The translations under genes and the position numbers were made by a program. Shown piece by piece: positions 1 through 12,509 of a stretch of DNA of 64,000 nucleotides. Position 1 is the first letter of the stretch. Every line of letters starts with the position of its first letter. The notes beneath the pieces were generated by a model. It saw nothing but the letters and a program-made list of their open reading frames with translations. It made no database searches and was not told where the DNA came from. Origin of the DNA: Chelonoidis abingdonii (lineage: Eukaryota > Chordata > Testudines > Testudinidae); NCBI RefSeq assembly GCF_003597395.2, contig NC_133776.1, forward strand, positions 34,042,155 through 34,106,154, given 5' to 3'.

Positions 1-479
1 GATTTGCCTGTAGATTCAGTTTATTCCAGCTCCTTTAAAACCTGCTTTTCCTTAGGAAAAGCATTGTGACCTTTCTCAGCATTGTGTTGTTTTCTCTAAT
101 CACTGGATCACTTATTTGTGACAGTTTTGAAAGTCCCTTAATTTGTTCTATATTTTTTTGTCAAGGTCACAGTATCTCATGCAACTGTGAAATGTTTTCA
201 AGGTTACTGAATCATCACTCTGCAACACCTTTTCATACTCAGTTGGTGACTTTCTCATTTTAGCCCTGAAGTCCTTACTGGAGATATCTTCCAATGCGTA
301 TTGGAGCCTCAGACCTTACATGCTTTACATGAACTACTACTCAGGTCCCATTCAGTGATGATACCCCCACTTCCCTGGATACTTGGTCAGTGAGTTTTCC
401 CCCAGGCAATGCTTTCCCATATATTCACAAGCACGTTTCAGTGACGCTTAGGAATCCTATGCGCTCTCTGCCCCTCTGG
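1..479. other. AT-rich flank, inferred FBXO36 intron 1
   Basis: This stretch lies downstream of the FBXO36 exon 1 donor on the minus strand, so it is inferred to be the start of FBXO36 intron 1. I see no recognisable exon, repeat or RNA gene in it. The short reading frame at 66-263 has no recognisable domain and is taken as chance. Confidence 0.5.
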
Positions 480-730
480 GCCCATCTTTGGTGGTTTTTC
501 CCCACCCGGATGCCAGACTCCTAGTCATCGGCCTTTGCCAGGACCCCCTCTGGATCCCCGACCGGAGACAGATCCGTAGACCCTCCCCAAGCTTCGGGTT
601 GCCCCGACAGCCCGCTGAGTTGCCTTATCTGCGTGCGAACCGGAGCTGCAACAGCCCGGTGGGCGGCTAACAGTGGGATGGGGGCGCTGACGGCGGCCAC
701 AGGCAGGGCCTCCTTCTCTCGTTCACCCAC

Positions 731-826
731 CTCCTTCCGGGTGACGATCAGCTGGTAGAAGTCCTTGCTGGGGGCCGGGGCCTGCGCGCGGGTCTCGAAC
801 AGGTTCTCCTGCAGTAGAGACGCCAT
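731..826 (-). CDS. FBXO36: F-box only protein 36, coding exon 1 (partial gene)
   Basis: Reading the minus strand from the ATG at 826-824 gives 32 codons that begin MASLLQENLFETRA and continue through PSKDFYQLIVTRKE. This matches the vertebrate FBXO36 N-terminus (family pattern MAS..ETLFET....PPSKDYYQLLVTR) without a gap, and the known first coding exon also has 32 codons. The exon ends GAG at 731, followed by a consensus donor GTGGGT (730-725), in phase 0. The start context is strong: A at -3 and G at +4. The open frame runs on past the donor and also extends upstream of the ATG, but neither part resembles the protein. FBXO36 is an F-box protein expected to act as a substrate adaptor of SCF (SKP1-CUL1-F-box) ubiquitin ligases; the F-box itself lies in later exons, outside the window to the left. 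Confidence 0.92.
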
Positions 827-1239
827 TTTGGGACGCTGGCAAGAGGTGACTATGGCAACCAGGAAGGGGCGGGCCTCACGAGAGGTCACTGGGAGCCCAG
901 CCCCCTCTTAAAGGGGCCGGGTGGATATTAACGCTCTAGCCCAGCGGGGTCTTCGCCCCAGCGGCGGGGAGGGTCCTGTACACCCCTTAGTTGGTAAAAA
1001 CAGTCCCTGCAGTCCCGCTGACCTGAGGGGAAATACTTGCATGGACCCAGGGGTGACGACCCCGGCGGAAGGATACCACTCGCTAGGCCAAGAAACGCCT
1101 GGCAGCGCAGGGAACCTGGACGAGCAAACCGCCGGTCCAGGGGCTTCGCGGGTGGCGGCCAGCCGGGCAGAGGGAGCGCATTTAGGCAGGGGGGACGGGC
1201 AGAGGCTACGGGCCCCGTTGGGGGGTTAAGTAGTCCCCA

Positions 1240-1387
1240 GCCTCCTCCGTGCCACTGGAAGGGGTTCGGCTGCGGAGGCGGACTGCGCGCTGGTCGGTGC
1301 TTCGGTTTCAGCTGATAATTGAAGGGAAGGGAAGCTGCTGCTGGGGTGGTACGGAGCGTCTGCGGAGGCCGCATCGGGACAAACTAG
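1240..1387 (+). other. TRIP12: Candidate non-coding first exon of TRIP12
   Basis: TRIP12 has at least one untranslated exon before the coding exon found at 49358. The best candidate donor in the CpG island on the plus strand is CTAG|GTACAT at 1387/1388, after a GC-rich stretch (tgcggaggccgcatcgggac, 1361-1380). The left boundary is arbitrary because no transcription start signal is visible. The assignment rests on position, composition and one plausible splice donor, so other donors in the island are possible. Confidence 0.35.
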
Positions 1388-2499
1388 GTACATGGAACCC
1401 CTTCCCCTTTCTTGGGCACTGAGGACATGAGAGGGGGTGCCGGGCCCCCTCAACTGCTCTAGGCTCCCTTGGTCAGGCCTGTTGTCACCCCCGGTATGAG
1501 CTCAGCTGCCCTTCCCCGTCTACCCGGGACAGGGGGGAGGGGAGACGCGCCATCCTAGGCATTGTTTGTGGGAGAATGAGTGCTGGGGCCTGGGGGGAGG
1601 CGTAATGATCGGGGGATGGGGAGATGCTATGGGGGGCGGGTAGGGCCGAAGGGGCCCTGGGTTTAATAATGGGATTCTAGTGGTGAGGCCCTCACTGAGG
1701 AAGGGGAAGGGATGAGGGGGTGGAGGTGGTACAAATGGAACTGACAAAATGGCCAAGCAGCCACTGGAAGCTGACTTCAGTGCACCCCCACCGCCCCCAA
1801 AATATTAGCTTGGGAGTTGGGGGGAGAGAAGCTGCCCCCAATCCCTGCCTCACACAATGCTCCCGATAGCCTGGAGCCCCAAGGTGGGGAGCTCTCTTCC
1901 GCACCAGCTACGACTAGCTCTGTGGCCTGGGTAGTTGTTAATACAAAAGGCTAGTGTCAGGGTGGACGCTACTGAACCCGATTTGTATTTGCCTCCCCCC
2001 ATATGAACCCCCTTTCCCTGTTGCAGTTATACTTATTTTTTTAAGCAGCTGTCGAGTTTCCTTTTTTATAATAGGAACAAAAATCCTAGCCGGAGAAAGA
2101 AAAGGCAAAATAATCAGCCGCCATCCATATTTCCCAAGCGGACGGGATAGGGTGTTGATTCGAGTTACGATACTGACTACCCACTACAGGATTATTTCCA
2201 CCCGCGTCGGTTGGGAGCTGATTCTCTCCCCCCACCCTCTATTTTTTCTTTTTTTGTTCCTTTCAGTGAAGTAACTAGTCCCTTGGTCCTGCCGTTTGTT
2301 TGCATAATGCTCACACGTAAATTCTCTCTTCCCCCGTCACCCCCTTCGTTGCTAGTCCCGTGATACCGTATCTGTGAGAGTAGCTGGGTATTGGGGAGCC
2401 GTGAAGATTTTTTTTTTTTTTGTGGTGCTTGCAGCACTCGCGCCGATCCCTTCCTAGCTGCTGCCCTTGCTGTCTGGGGCTGGTAAACAAACCGATGCC

Positions 2500-4885
2500 G
2501 GGGCTTTTACCAGATCTGCGGGCCCATCTTCCTGCTGTTCAACTTTTTTATTGTACCCCCTCCCCCTGCGTCCTAACGCACTGGCTCATCGGGTTTCTCC
2601 GCAGTTGGGTGTTTTAAGGGATCGGGAGTCTGAAAGTCTAGACTGTGAACCGGAAAATAATAGGGGGAAGAGTGGAAAGTTGTGTCACGGGCTTTGGGGG
2701 AAAAACATCGACGTATGGAACAAAGGTCTTCTCTGAAATGGAGAGAGAGAGGCCTGCATGTGAGGCCCGATTGTGTCGCATTTACACAAGGGGAAAGAAA
2801 TGAGAGCTTGGCATTGGCCTAAATTCACCTCATAAGTCTGGCATACAGTTTGGAAACACCTTTAGAGTGCGTTCGGTTTGTTTTCAGGGTGGTTTTGATG
2901 TGTGCAGCCATCCACTAATCATCCTAATTCAGGGTGAGTTTCAGTGTAAGCAGTCTTCTTTCTTCATCCTGTTCAGCAGCAATATTGATACAGTGGATTT
3001 AAGGCCACATCATAAAAAATTACTGTAACAGGATGACTTTCTGAATTTTTCTATTTGAGAGCATAAGCTTAAATTTATACTTGAATATTGAGTTTCATGG
3101 AGTTCTCAGGCTGTCATCTTTTGACAAGGCAACTTGAATAAGGGATACTGAATTGGGAAACACGGCCAAATTCTTTATCACAAGAGAAAGAAACTTTAAA
3201 AACGAAATTAAAAATACAAAATTAACAATTTTTCCTCAACATGAATAAGATTTGTTTTGTCGCTGTGCATATATGTACAGGTAAAAATATCATGTATAAG
3301 TCAAGCATCAGCTAACAATCTTATAATTAAGAATGTTATTTCCACTGTGTACCTTTATTTTCTTTTTTTCCCCCTCCTCCCCAGGAGTTCTGAGATTTGG
3401 TGGCTGTTATTAAAAAGACAACTGAATTCTTGATATTTATGTTCTTAATGAGTTTTTTTTTTTAGAGTGTCTGATATGTTTAAAGTTAAACTATCACTTA
3501 ACATATTAAAAGGCTAAAATTGTCCGATGAGTACAATAAGCCTAAAAGCAATATTTTAGTGAGTAAATATTGTAAAGCAGTCTTTTGAGACTGCTAATTA
3601 CTAAGCAGTATTCAAAATGGTCTAACAAACTGTCGTAAGCTTTAACCTTTATTTACCACACTTAATAAATTTCTATAAGGCCCTCAGCTATGGACTTCAA
3701 GTGCATGTACATTTATGTTCCTTGTATAAAATGAAAGAACACTTCCTCCAAAACTTTCTGCACCCACAAAGCCTCCCATCCTTAAAACCTCAGGAAAAGA
3801 GATGGGCTGGCTCAACATTTCACTCCCTGATTGTCAGACTAACTTGAGAAATGAATTTGCATTGCTGTTGCTCTTCCTGAGAGAGCATAATTTCAAACCT
3901 CAAGATGGTTAACATTCAAGGGCTGTGAACAAACAGCTGTTTAAGACACCACATGGACAGCTTCAGCACAGCAAAGACCCCACAATTTTCAGGATTTTAT
4001 AGATCAGTTAATGCACCTCTTTCAGAAAGAATGGAATCAATTAAGTACTATTCCAGCCAGGGACCACAGGCTTGGTGCCAGTGTTTTATTTCTGTGAACA
4101 GGTTATTTATCTTTTCAAAACTAGACCCTGAAAGCACACTAAGATAATATTTAGTCTGATGAAGCTTCCAATGCAAGGAAATGTCTAATTGTATCTAAGA
4201 TGCAAAGTCTTGGATAATGAAACATGAATTGCAAAAGCCTCCAAACAGTGGGTGATATATTGCAACATCTAGGCAGAAAAGGTTTTAAAAAATACCAGCT
4301 TTGAGTTTTGTTTACCCCTGTTTTAGCTGTCAGATCCTTAAGACTTTGAGGCCTGTTTACACTACTGATATAACCAGTAAAATAATCTGGCTATAGAACA
4401 ATTGTTGCTTTAAACCATGTTATCAAGCTTAGTTGTCTAAGGTGTCTCTGTGCTAAATGTTTTGATTCAGGATTCCATGATTGCTTGTATTTTTAGGGTA
4501 GATGGGGCCTAAATACAGCTTTGGTAGTTTTGCTAAACAGTAGGCTGTAACAACTAAGGATTAAACATTCCAAAGGCTGAGTAACACAGCTTCTGACGGC
4601 CTAAGAAATCTATTAAATGGTGGGTACCACTTGTCATAATTGATTTACATTGTAACATGCTAAAAGAGAGAGCCTCTGTTTCTGCTATTTCAGTGATGCC
4701 ACATTGATACAGATTACGAAGACACTTTTCTATAAACCAGTAAACATAACTGAGGCCAATGGAACCCTGTAATATCTCAAGAGGCATTTTTTGTGGTAGG
4801 GTAAGATGGGCTCTTAATGTGAAGGCAGTTTAATACAGTGCATGTCAACTGGACAGGAACTCAGGAGACCTGGATTTTGTTCCTT
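2500..4885. other. Unassigned intronic sequence
   Basis: Low-GC sequence with short homopolymer runs. Frames such as 3953-4147 have no recognisable domain and no coding context. I see no repeat family or RNA gene that I can name. Confidence 0.5.
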
Positions 4886-6155
4886 GGGGTATGTCTACAC
4901 TATGGGATATTCCGATTTTAGATAAACCGGTTTTGTAAAACAGATTGTATAAAGTCAAGTGCACGTGGCCACACTAAGCACATTAATTCGGCGGTGTGCG
5001 TCCATGTACCGAGGCTAGCGTCGATTTCTGGAGTGTTGCACTGTGGGTAGCTATCCCATTGTTCCTGCAGTCTCCCCCCGCCCATTGGAATTCTGGGTTG
5101 AGATCCCAATGCAAAAATACTGTCGCGGGTGATTCTGGGTAACTGTCGTCACTCAATCCTTCCTCTGTGAAAGCAACAGCAGAAAATCATTTTGCGCCCT
5201 TTTTCCCTGGATTGCCCTCGCAGACGCCATAGCATGGCAACCATGGAGCCTGTTTTGCCTTTTGTCACTGTCACAGTATGTGTACTGGATGCTGCTGACA
5301 GAGGTGGTACTGCAGTGCTACACAGCAGCATTCATTTGCCTTTACAAGGTAGCAGAGATGGTTACCATCCCTATTGCACTGTCTGCCATTGTAAACTGGT
5401 GATGAGATGACAGTTATCAGTCGTTTTGTACTGTCTGCTGCTGTCATGGGTGCTCCTGGCTGGCCTCGCTGAGGTCGGCCAGGGGCACATGGACAAAAAT
5501 GAGATGACTCCCCGGGTCATTCCCTTCTTTATATTTTGTCGAAAACTAGTCAGTCCTGCCTAGAATATGGGGCAAGTGTACTAGAGAACCAGAGAGCACA
5601 GCTGCTCCGTGTCAGAGCCCCAGAGATCCCACAGAAATGATGAGCTGCATGCCATTCTAGGGGGTGCCCCTGCAACAACCCCACCGTTTGCTTCCTCCTC
5701 CCCCAAACTTCTGTGCTACCAATGGCAGTGTGCCCAATTTGTGTGATGAAGTAAAAAAGAATGTAGGAATAAGAACACTGGACTTTTTTAAGTGAGAAAA
5801 TGAGGAGGAAGCCTCCAGCTGGTATGATATCCAGGGAGTACAGAATTTTCTTTAGACATGAAGGGGGGAGCTGATAGAGCTCAGCCTCACAGGTATCTAT
5901 GGTGAAACGGTTACCAGCGGTTCTGTACCTCTGCTGGGAATGACCAGGAGTCACATCCCATTTTTACCCACGTGCCCGGCCGACCTCATCGAGGCCAGCC
6001 AGGAGCACTCACAGGGCTGATGATGACAATGAGGAGCAGTCATATTGTACCATCTGCCACTGGGAAGGGGATGCTGATGTTAGTACTGCAGCACCCCGTC
6101 TACCAACCACAATGCAGTAGACATAGGGTGACGTTGAAAAAAGGCAGAGAAATGT

Positions 6156-6190
<35 letters not shown>

Positions 6191-6950
6191 CCCCCTTTTC
6201 TTGTGGGGGCGGGGGGGGGAAGGGTGTAAATTGATGACATATACCCTGAAACACCCGGGAAAATGTTTTTGACCCTTCAGGCATTGGGAACTCAGCCAAG
6301 AATGCAAATGCTTTTCAGAGACTGCGGGCAATGTGGGACAGTGGGAGTCCTCAGTCCCCCCTCCCTCCCTCCATGAGCGTCCATTTGAGTCTTTTTGGCT
6401 TTCCATTATGCTTGTCACACAGCACTGTGCTGTGGACTGTGTATCATAGCCTGGAGATTTTTTCAAATGCTTTGGCATTTCGTCTTCTGTAGCGGAGCTC
6501 TGATAGAAGAGATTTGTCTCCCCATACAGCGATCAGATCCAGTATCTCCTGTCCGTACTGGAGCTCTTTTTGGATTTGGGACTGCGTCGCCACCCGTGCT
6601 GATCAGAGCTCCATGCTGGGCAAACAGAAAATGAAATTCAAAAGTTTGCAGGGCTTTTCCTGTCTTCCTGGCCAGTGCCTCCGAGTTCAGATCTCTTTCT
6701 AGAGTGGTCACAATGGTGCACTGTGGGATACCGGCTGGAGGCCAATATCATCAATTTGCAGCCACACTAACCCTAATCTGACATGGCAATAGCGATTTCA
6801 GTGCTACTCCCCTTGTCGGGGAGGAGTACAGAAATCGGTTTAAAGAGCCCTTTATATCAATATAAAGGGCTTTGTTGTGTGGATTGGTGCAGGGTTAAAT
6901 TGGTTTAACGCTGCTAAATTGTGTTTAAACATGTAGTGTAGACCAGACCT
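4886..6950. mobile_element. Non-autonomous DNA transposon (MITE-like, possible Harbinger relic)
   Basis: The left end GGGGTATGTCTACACTAT (4886-4903) is inverted at the right end, where the complement of 6933-6950 reads AGGTCTGGTCTACACTAC. The flanking triplets are ctt and ctg, compatible with a decayed 3-bp Harbinger-type duplication. No intact transposase is present. A minus-strand frame at 6463-6711 resembles, from memory, translated fragments of an abundant turtle repeat. Internally there are two GC-rich palindromes (about 5461-5486 and 5975-6000) in inverted relation, and a 34-base T tract. The superfamily assignment is tentative; the element itself is well supported by its ends. Confidence 0.65.
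6157..6190. repeat. Poly-T tract, 34 bases
   Basis: Uninterrupted T run followed by a short C run and a G-rich stretch, inside the 4886-6950 element. It lies across unrelated predicted frames on both strands, which are therefore artefacts. Confidence 0.9.
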
Positions 6951-8299
6951 CTGTTAACTAGTCTCTTTTTAAATGAATGGTATTCAGGTGCTTGTGGCAC
7001 TCAGTTGTGTGGACAAATATTTTTCCATCCTGCCATATAATAGCCCTTTCTTATCTGGTTGTAAGAACTTGGCTGCTTTCGCTATGCAACTGTGCAGTTA
7101 GTGGGATTGTCTTTACTTCCATCTGGCAACTCCTGTTTTAGCACACGTGATCAAATTGTCTGGATAGGGAGTCTATAACAATTTTTTGCCATGTGCTTAC
7201 TGAGACCAGTGACATTAATGTCTTGCATATCACCCAGTACAGGATTCAGCCATATTTGTAATGTGTATAAGGAGGAGGATTGATACTACTGCTAATTAAT
7301 AGTGCTATCAAGATTATTGGAATACTAGGCACAGAGTGGCTGACTTCAATTCAAGACACACTTACTGAAAAGATTGGAATGTAATATGAAACTGTGTTGC
7401 AAATACTGTAATTAACAAATATTCTCATTTTGACCTATGCATCATTTTCTATTTCCCATCACCCCAAGCAGATATGGTTAATTAGTGCTTGGAAAGCTAG
7501 TTTAAGTATTGTCTGATAGAGCTGTTGGCCTTTAGTATTCAGTTAGAAACTCCATAATAGCTGCTTTTTTTTTGTTTTTTTTTACACCAGAAGGCAAAGT
7601 TCTGAATTTGACTGCATCCACACATTTGCAACTTCTTTTCTTTTACCAGGTGTTCAGTCCCTACACTTACGAAGTGACATGTTTTCTTGGTGGCTAATAA
7701 TATAGCTGGCATTTGTTTCTTGGGTAGAGGGGCGTGGGCAACACATCTGCAAGCAACAACATTTTTGCAGTAGTGAGAAGAGGGTTATCTTTAGTACATT
7801 TGGTGGGATGCTTGTACATTTGGTGGGAGTGGGGTGAAGAATTCTTAATGTCCATGCTGAACAGAGAGAGTACTTTTCTAAGGTCTTGCCCAGAAGACTC
7901 AGTTAGCCCTTCATTCTTCTCCCTCAGAAGAATGAAAGGCTAAGTCATCCTTCTTGGGTTTTGAACGTGGGGTTCCAGAAAGTATTGGTATTTGGAAGTG
8001 GAGGCTGAGGTATCTTGTCAATCTCTGATTCCAGGTTCATTATGAACTCTTCCAAAATAATTTCTGGAAAACAAGATGTTCATTGTTCTAAAGATATGGG
8101 AATTTGTACAGTCAGTAAAATGCACATTTATTGTATAGTATCCATGCGAGTGTACAGGTGAAAATGAGCGTATTTCAATATAGTGACTAAAAAGGTGGGG
8201 ACGTTTTAGGAGACTTTCCTAAGATGGCCTGTAAATGACAGACACTAGACTCTTAGGAATAGGCATACTGCTGATATTCCTTGAGACTGGTGATTGATT
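6951..8299. other. Unassigned intronic sequence
   Basis: AT-rich, with a short interrupted T tract near 7570. No exon, RNA gene or nameable repeat was recognised; the frame at 7734-7943 shows no domain. Confidence 0.5.
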
Positions 8300-9312
8300 G
8301 CAGGTCAGTACAATTTTATATGTTGGAATGTGGAAAAAGGGGTAAACAAAGTGGCAGAGTTCACACATGGGTTAAGTCCAAAACTGACTGCAGAGTTACA
8401 GAAGGATCTCACAAAACTGGGCAACAAAATGGCAGATGAAATTCAATATTAAGTGCAAAGTAATGCACATTGGAAAACATCCCAATTATACATAGAAAAT
8501 GATGGGATCAAAATTAGCAGTTACCACTCAAGAAAGAGATCTTGGTGTCATATTTCTCTGAAAACGTTCACTCAACATGTAGCAGCAGTCAAAAAAGCTA
8601 ACAATGTTAGACACCGTTAAGAAAGGGACCGATAAGACACAACATATAATGCCACTACATAGATCCATGGTACATCCATACTTTGAATACTGCATGCAAC
8701 TCTTGTTGTCTCATCTTAAAAAATTGGAATTGGAAAAGGACAACCTACAATTAGGAGTAGGGAACAGCTTCCATACAAGGAGAGATTAGAAGGACTGGGA
8801 CTGTTCATTTTAGAAAAAAGGCTAAGGGAGGGGGGGTCTGATGAAAAATTTGTAAAATCATGAATAGCATGGAGAAAGTGAATAGGGAAGTGTTAGTTAT
8901 TTGCTTATGTAACACAAGAACCAGGAGTCATCCAATGAGACTAACAGGCAGCAGGTTTAAAATTTTAAAGCAAGATTCTTCACACTACATACAGTCAACC
9001 TGTGGAACTAGTTGGCCTTTGCAACATCAGCTGGCAAAAGTATAACTGGGTTCAAAACAAAACGAGGTAAGATCATGGAGACTAGGTCTATCAGTGGTTC
9101 TTAGGCAGGATGGCCAGAAATGCAGCCCCATGCTCTGGGTGTCCCCATCATCCAGTCCCAGCTTCTGGCTGTCAGAGGTTTAGTTTGGATCACTCAGTAA
9201 CTGCACTGTTCTGTTCATTCCCTCTGAAGCATCTGGCACTGGCAAAAGACAGGATATTGGGCTAGATGGACCATTCCTCTGACTTAGTATGGCTAGTCTT
9301 ATGTTCATGTTA
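8300..9312 (+). mobile_element. CR1 LINE, 3' part, 5'-truncated
   Basis: Translation in several frames gives remnants of the CR1 reverse transcriptase C-terminus: a KLGNKMADEI-like segment near 8415, then MLDTVKKGTDK and MVHPYFEYCMQLL in the frame at 8604-8789. The 3' end carries the CR1 tail, with aggatattgggctagatgga near 9251 and a final cttatgttc repeat. Both the tail and the protein direction place the element on the plus strand. Stops and frameshifts make it a dead copy. CR1 is the dominant LINE in turtles, birds and crocodilians. Confidence 0.85.
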
Positions 9313-9680
9313 TTAATATATTTCTTATCAATCATAATGCCACGTACTACTTGTTATAATCGAAGATCTGATAGAACATAGTGTGCTTCCAGGGATAGTA
9401 GTTTGTGAAGCTGAAAGATTGCTTGAATGTAGAACCAAGCACATGGACGGAGTAAAGTCAAGTGAATGCAGAGAGCAAAATAGATTGAAATGGCTGGACA
9501 GACATTTAGCTTCACATACTCATTGAATGCCAGCTTTCAATCTGACCTTTTTTCCCCCAAAAAGAAAAGCTGAGACTTGATGATCTTAGTGATATCACTA
9601 TTGTGATACAAAAGCTATTTGAAAATAATGTCCTGCATCAGATTTACATATGTTCCTGACACTAGAACTCTCTAATTTAA

Positions 9681-9775
9681 ATGCAGCAAAGAGTCCTGTG
9701 GCACCTTATAGACTAACAGACGTATTGGAGCATGAGCTTTCGTGGGTAAATACCCACTTCATCAGATGCATGTAA
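9681..9775 (-). mobile_element. Short interspersed retroelement tail with hammerhead-like core
   Basis: On the minus strand this reads CTGATGA (9765-9759), a 6-bp hairpin GTGGGT-attt-ACCCAC (9757-9742), GAAA (9741-9738), then GC-tcat-GC-TC, and continues into a segment I recognise as a common turtle and crocodilian repeat tail (ending in cacaggactctttgctgc). The motif order fits the conserved core of a hammerhead ribozyme. Penelope-like retroelements are known to carry hammerheads, so a Penelope-type origin is plausible but not shown. A convincing stem I is not visible. Confidence 0.55.
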
Positions 9776-12501
9776 TCTAATTTTAACTGTAGTCCTAGTA
9801 TTTAAGGACAAGCCTACTGGTTTCATTAACTCCAAGAGATTGAGCCAGAGTAGGCTTTCTTCATTTGAAGTGTGTTTTTGAATAAGAATAACTTTTTTTT
9901 TATTTGTTAAAAGTGTAGCAGTGAAACATGGATAACATGGCAGTTTATCCATTTTAGCTACAGTTTGACTTCCAGTGTGGATGACTACTTCATGGAATCA
10001 ACTCATCCCATGTACAGACTCTTAAAACTAAATTCATGTCTGGGGGGGAAAATGCAGACCTACATCTGAGGGTGCGGGTGTGTGGAAATAAAACTAACTG
10101 AAAGCAAGAAACTGGTAAAATAAGAGTCTGTTAATGGGCAGTAAATTAGACACAAATAATGTAATACGGCATGGTGGGATTTTTAAAAATCCCACTTAGT
10201 TCCTGGGCTGCAGATGCAGACATATGTCAAGTCATGGAGCAGAGGAGGTGATAATACATCTTTGTATAATCTTGGTGACACTGCATTCATCTATGGACGC
10301 ATCTTTGTTAGAAGGATATCGGCAAATGGAAGTGAGACGGGTATTTAATGGGTAAAAAATTAGAAGATGTGTGCTAATGGATAAACAGCAACTGGAGAGA
10401 AGGGGTGTGTGAATATGACTGCCTTTCAGATATTTATAAATTAATACCAGTGGTGGAGAGGAATTATTTTGGGTGATACAGGAGGGCACAAATAAAAATA
10501 ATATAGCTACAACTGAAGCCAGAAAAAGCTTCTTAAAAATGAGGCCTATTAGACTGATACCTCTTTAAGCGAAGTATTAGAAGCCACATCACTTAAGCCA
10601 CTTGAGGCAAAGCAGTAAAACTAGTACTACAGGGAACAACAGTGAATAGGCAATAGGGTAGAGTAATAGTTATCTTCCAGTAAATAATAGGCTGATGAAA
10701 ATTAGCCAGGTAGTAACTAAAATAGGATAAATATTGTGCTTGTTACTAATACGTTATTTTGGTAGAAATAACTTTAATAAACAGGGAATGAGGGTTTACG
10801 TCATGCCACTGGCTTTCAGGGTGAAGGTTAAGTTGGAGATGATGGAGGCAGGAGAAATCAAATTCATGTATGGAAAAGCTTTGCAAACAGATAGCAGGAC
10901 TTCCCTTCCTGTGGTGGGTCATCATATGCCTTCCCTGGAATATGATGATTTTGTGATATCGCTTTTGAATCGGAGCCTGATCGAAGGCCTTAATACTACA
11001 GCATGTGGACAGTCTCTGGTCTAATAGTCGAAACTAGTCAATGGTAAATTTACCATTAGATATAGGTAGGCTTGATTGAGCTTGATATTTCTTTATTTTT
11101 TTATAATTTTGACAGATAATACCCATTTTTTAAAGCATTTTTTGAAGCTTATCTACATTTTCACGGTTGTAAAACTGATGTATCAGGCAATTATTTAATG
11201 ATGGTAGACTTGAGATTCAAAAAGTTAATGCTTAATAGCTGTTAAAACATAAATTATCGCATCACGTCAAACTATACAAAATTGTTCTTCAGTCAAACTT
11301 CTCAAGCAGCATTTCTCCTGTTACATCTATAAACTTTTGTTGATTGTGTATCAACATTCTAAAAAAAATTAATCCTTCCAAGTTTATGCATAGATTATGT
11401 TGATCATTGTCTAAAGTGAAATATATAGGTGAGAGAGCTCAAGTACTGAAGCTTGTCGTTCTTTTTTTTTTTTTCTTTTTTCAAGAACCTGAAACCTTGT
11501 CTCCTTTTTTCTTAAATTAAGGACAAACTTTTGGGTTTGTGAACAGTTTCTTTTATATAAATAAACGTTTGTTCCTAGGACTTCAGATCCATTTATCTTT
11601 AGATACTGTCCTGTTGTATTAGAGTTCGTTTATTTGCTAGGATATAGGAATTTTGGGGGGTGATAGAATATTTGCCAAATCATGCACTTTTAGAAGCACC
11701 CTCGATCTTCAGTATCTCTTCAGAGTGAATGTTCCAAATACTCTCTGGTTAAAATCTATGTACTTAAGCCTTGGTCAGAGCAAATGCTTCAGCCTTTAGA
11801 GCCAGTTCTAAAATGCATAACTGAGAATCTTGTTTGGAACCGAGTTAGAATTAATCTGGTGTCACTTGATGTTCACATTACAGATACAGTAACAGGTCCT
11901 AGTTTGCTTGACCAGGAAGTTTCTTGGGTATGTTTAGACCTCTTTTCCAATCCTCAGATTTTCACATTTCTACTGTGAATAAAATTTGAAAGCATACCGT
12001 CATTACTTAAACTGACTTTATATTTCATTAACTATTAATATTAATTACTATTTGTTTATGATAGGCTAAATGGATTAAAGTGTTCCTTTTTAGCTTTGTG
12101 CTCTCTGATTGAAAAATAGTTGTGCAATTTGTCTACTAGGTTACTTTCTGAACTAATTGAGACATTTCTTACCATTATTCTGGAATACCTGTTCTAGAAA
12201 GTGTTACTTCTAGATACTTCAGTTGTTGCTGTGTAGCAGTTTAATCAAAAGTTAAGAATGAATTTAGCTAATGCAGAACTAGAAATATTGCTTTTATTCT
12301 AGTACTGAACAGATTGGTAATACTGAATTCAGGTTGTGTTTGCATTCTTATTACTCATGTATTTAGCACTGGGGGAAGCAAAAGTGAGGTCTAGGCATGA
12401 GGAGCTTTACCAAATAGCATTTTGGGTCGAGACCTCTCTCTGTATCAAATAAACTTTCCACTGGTAGCAGCTCTAGTTTTGGTAAGATGGTTCTAGCCAC
12501 C
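9776..12501. other. Unassigned intronic sequence
   Basis: AT-rich intron sequence with a T tract near 11461. Frames such as 10734-11024 and 10232-10489 have no recognisable motif. Some of it may be old LINE sequence, but I cannot name a family. Confidence 0.45.
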
Positions 12502-12509
12502 ATCTAGAC

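Larger units (their letters stand above)
480..1500. promoter_or_regulatory. CpG-rich bidirectional promoter of FBXO36 and TRIP12
   Basis: The base composition turns sharply GC- and CpG-rich here, against AT-rich flanks. FBXO36 exon 1 is read leftward from inside it (ATG at 826). TRIP12, whose coding exon lies about 48 kb to the right, is inferred to start rightward from the same island; the two genes are head-to-head neighbours in other vertebrates (established gene order, from memory). Visible motifs include a GC box (ggggcggg, about 866-873) and a YY1-like CGCCATTTTG at 821-830 that overlaps the FBXO36 start codon. No TATA box is evident, as is usual for housekeeping CpG-island promoters. 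The transcription starts cannot be placed from sequence alone. Confidence 0.75.

Noticed and set aside
521..889. 122-codon minus-strand frame as a whole protein
   Set aside because: Only 32 codons from the internal ATG match FBXO36; the frame runs through a good donor into intron and extends upstream into 5' UTR.
6080..6478. Minus-strand frame with a poly-lysine stretch
   Set aside because: The lysines come from the 34-base T tract within a MITE-like element.
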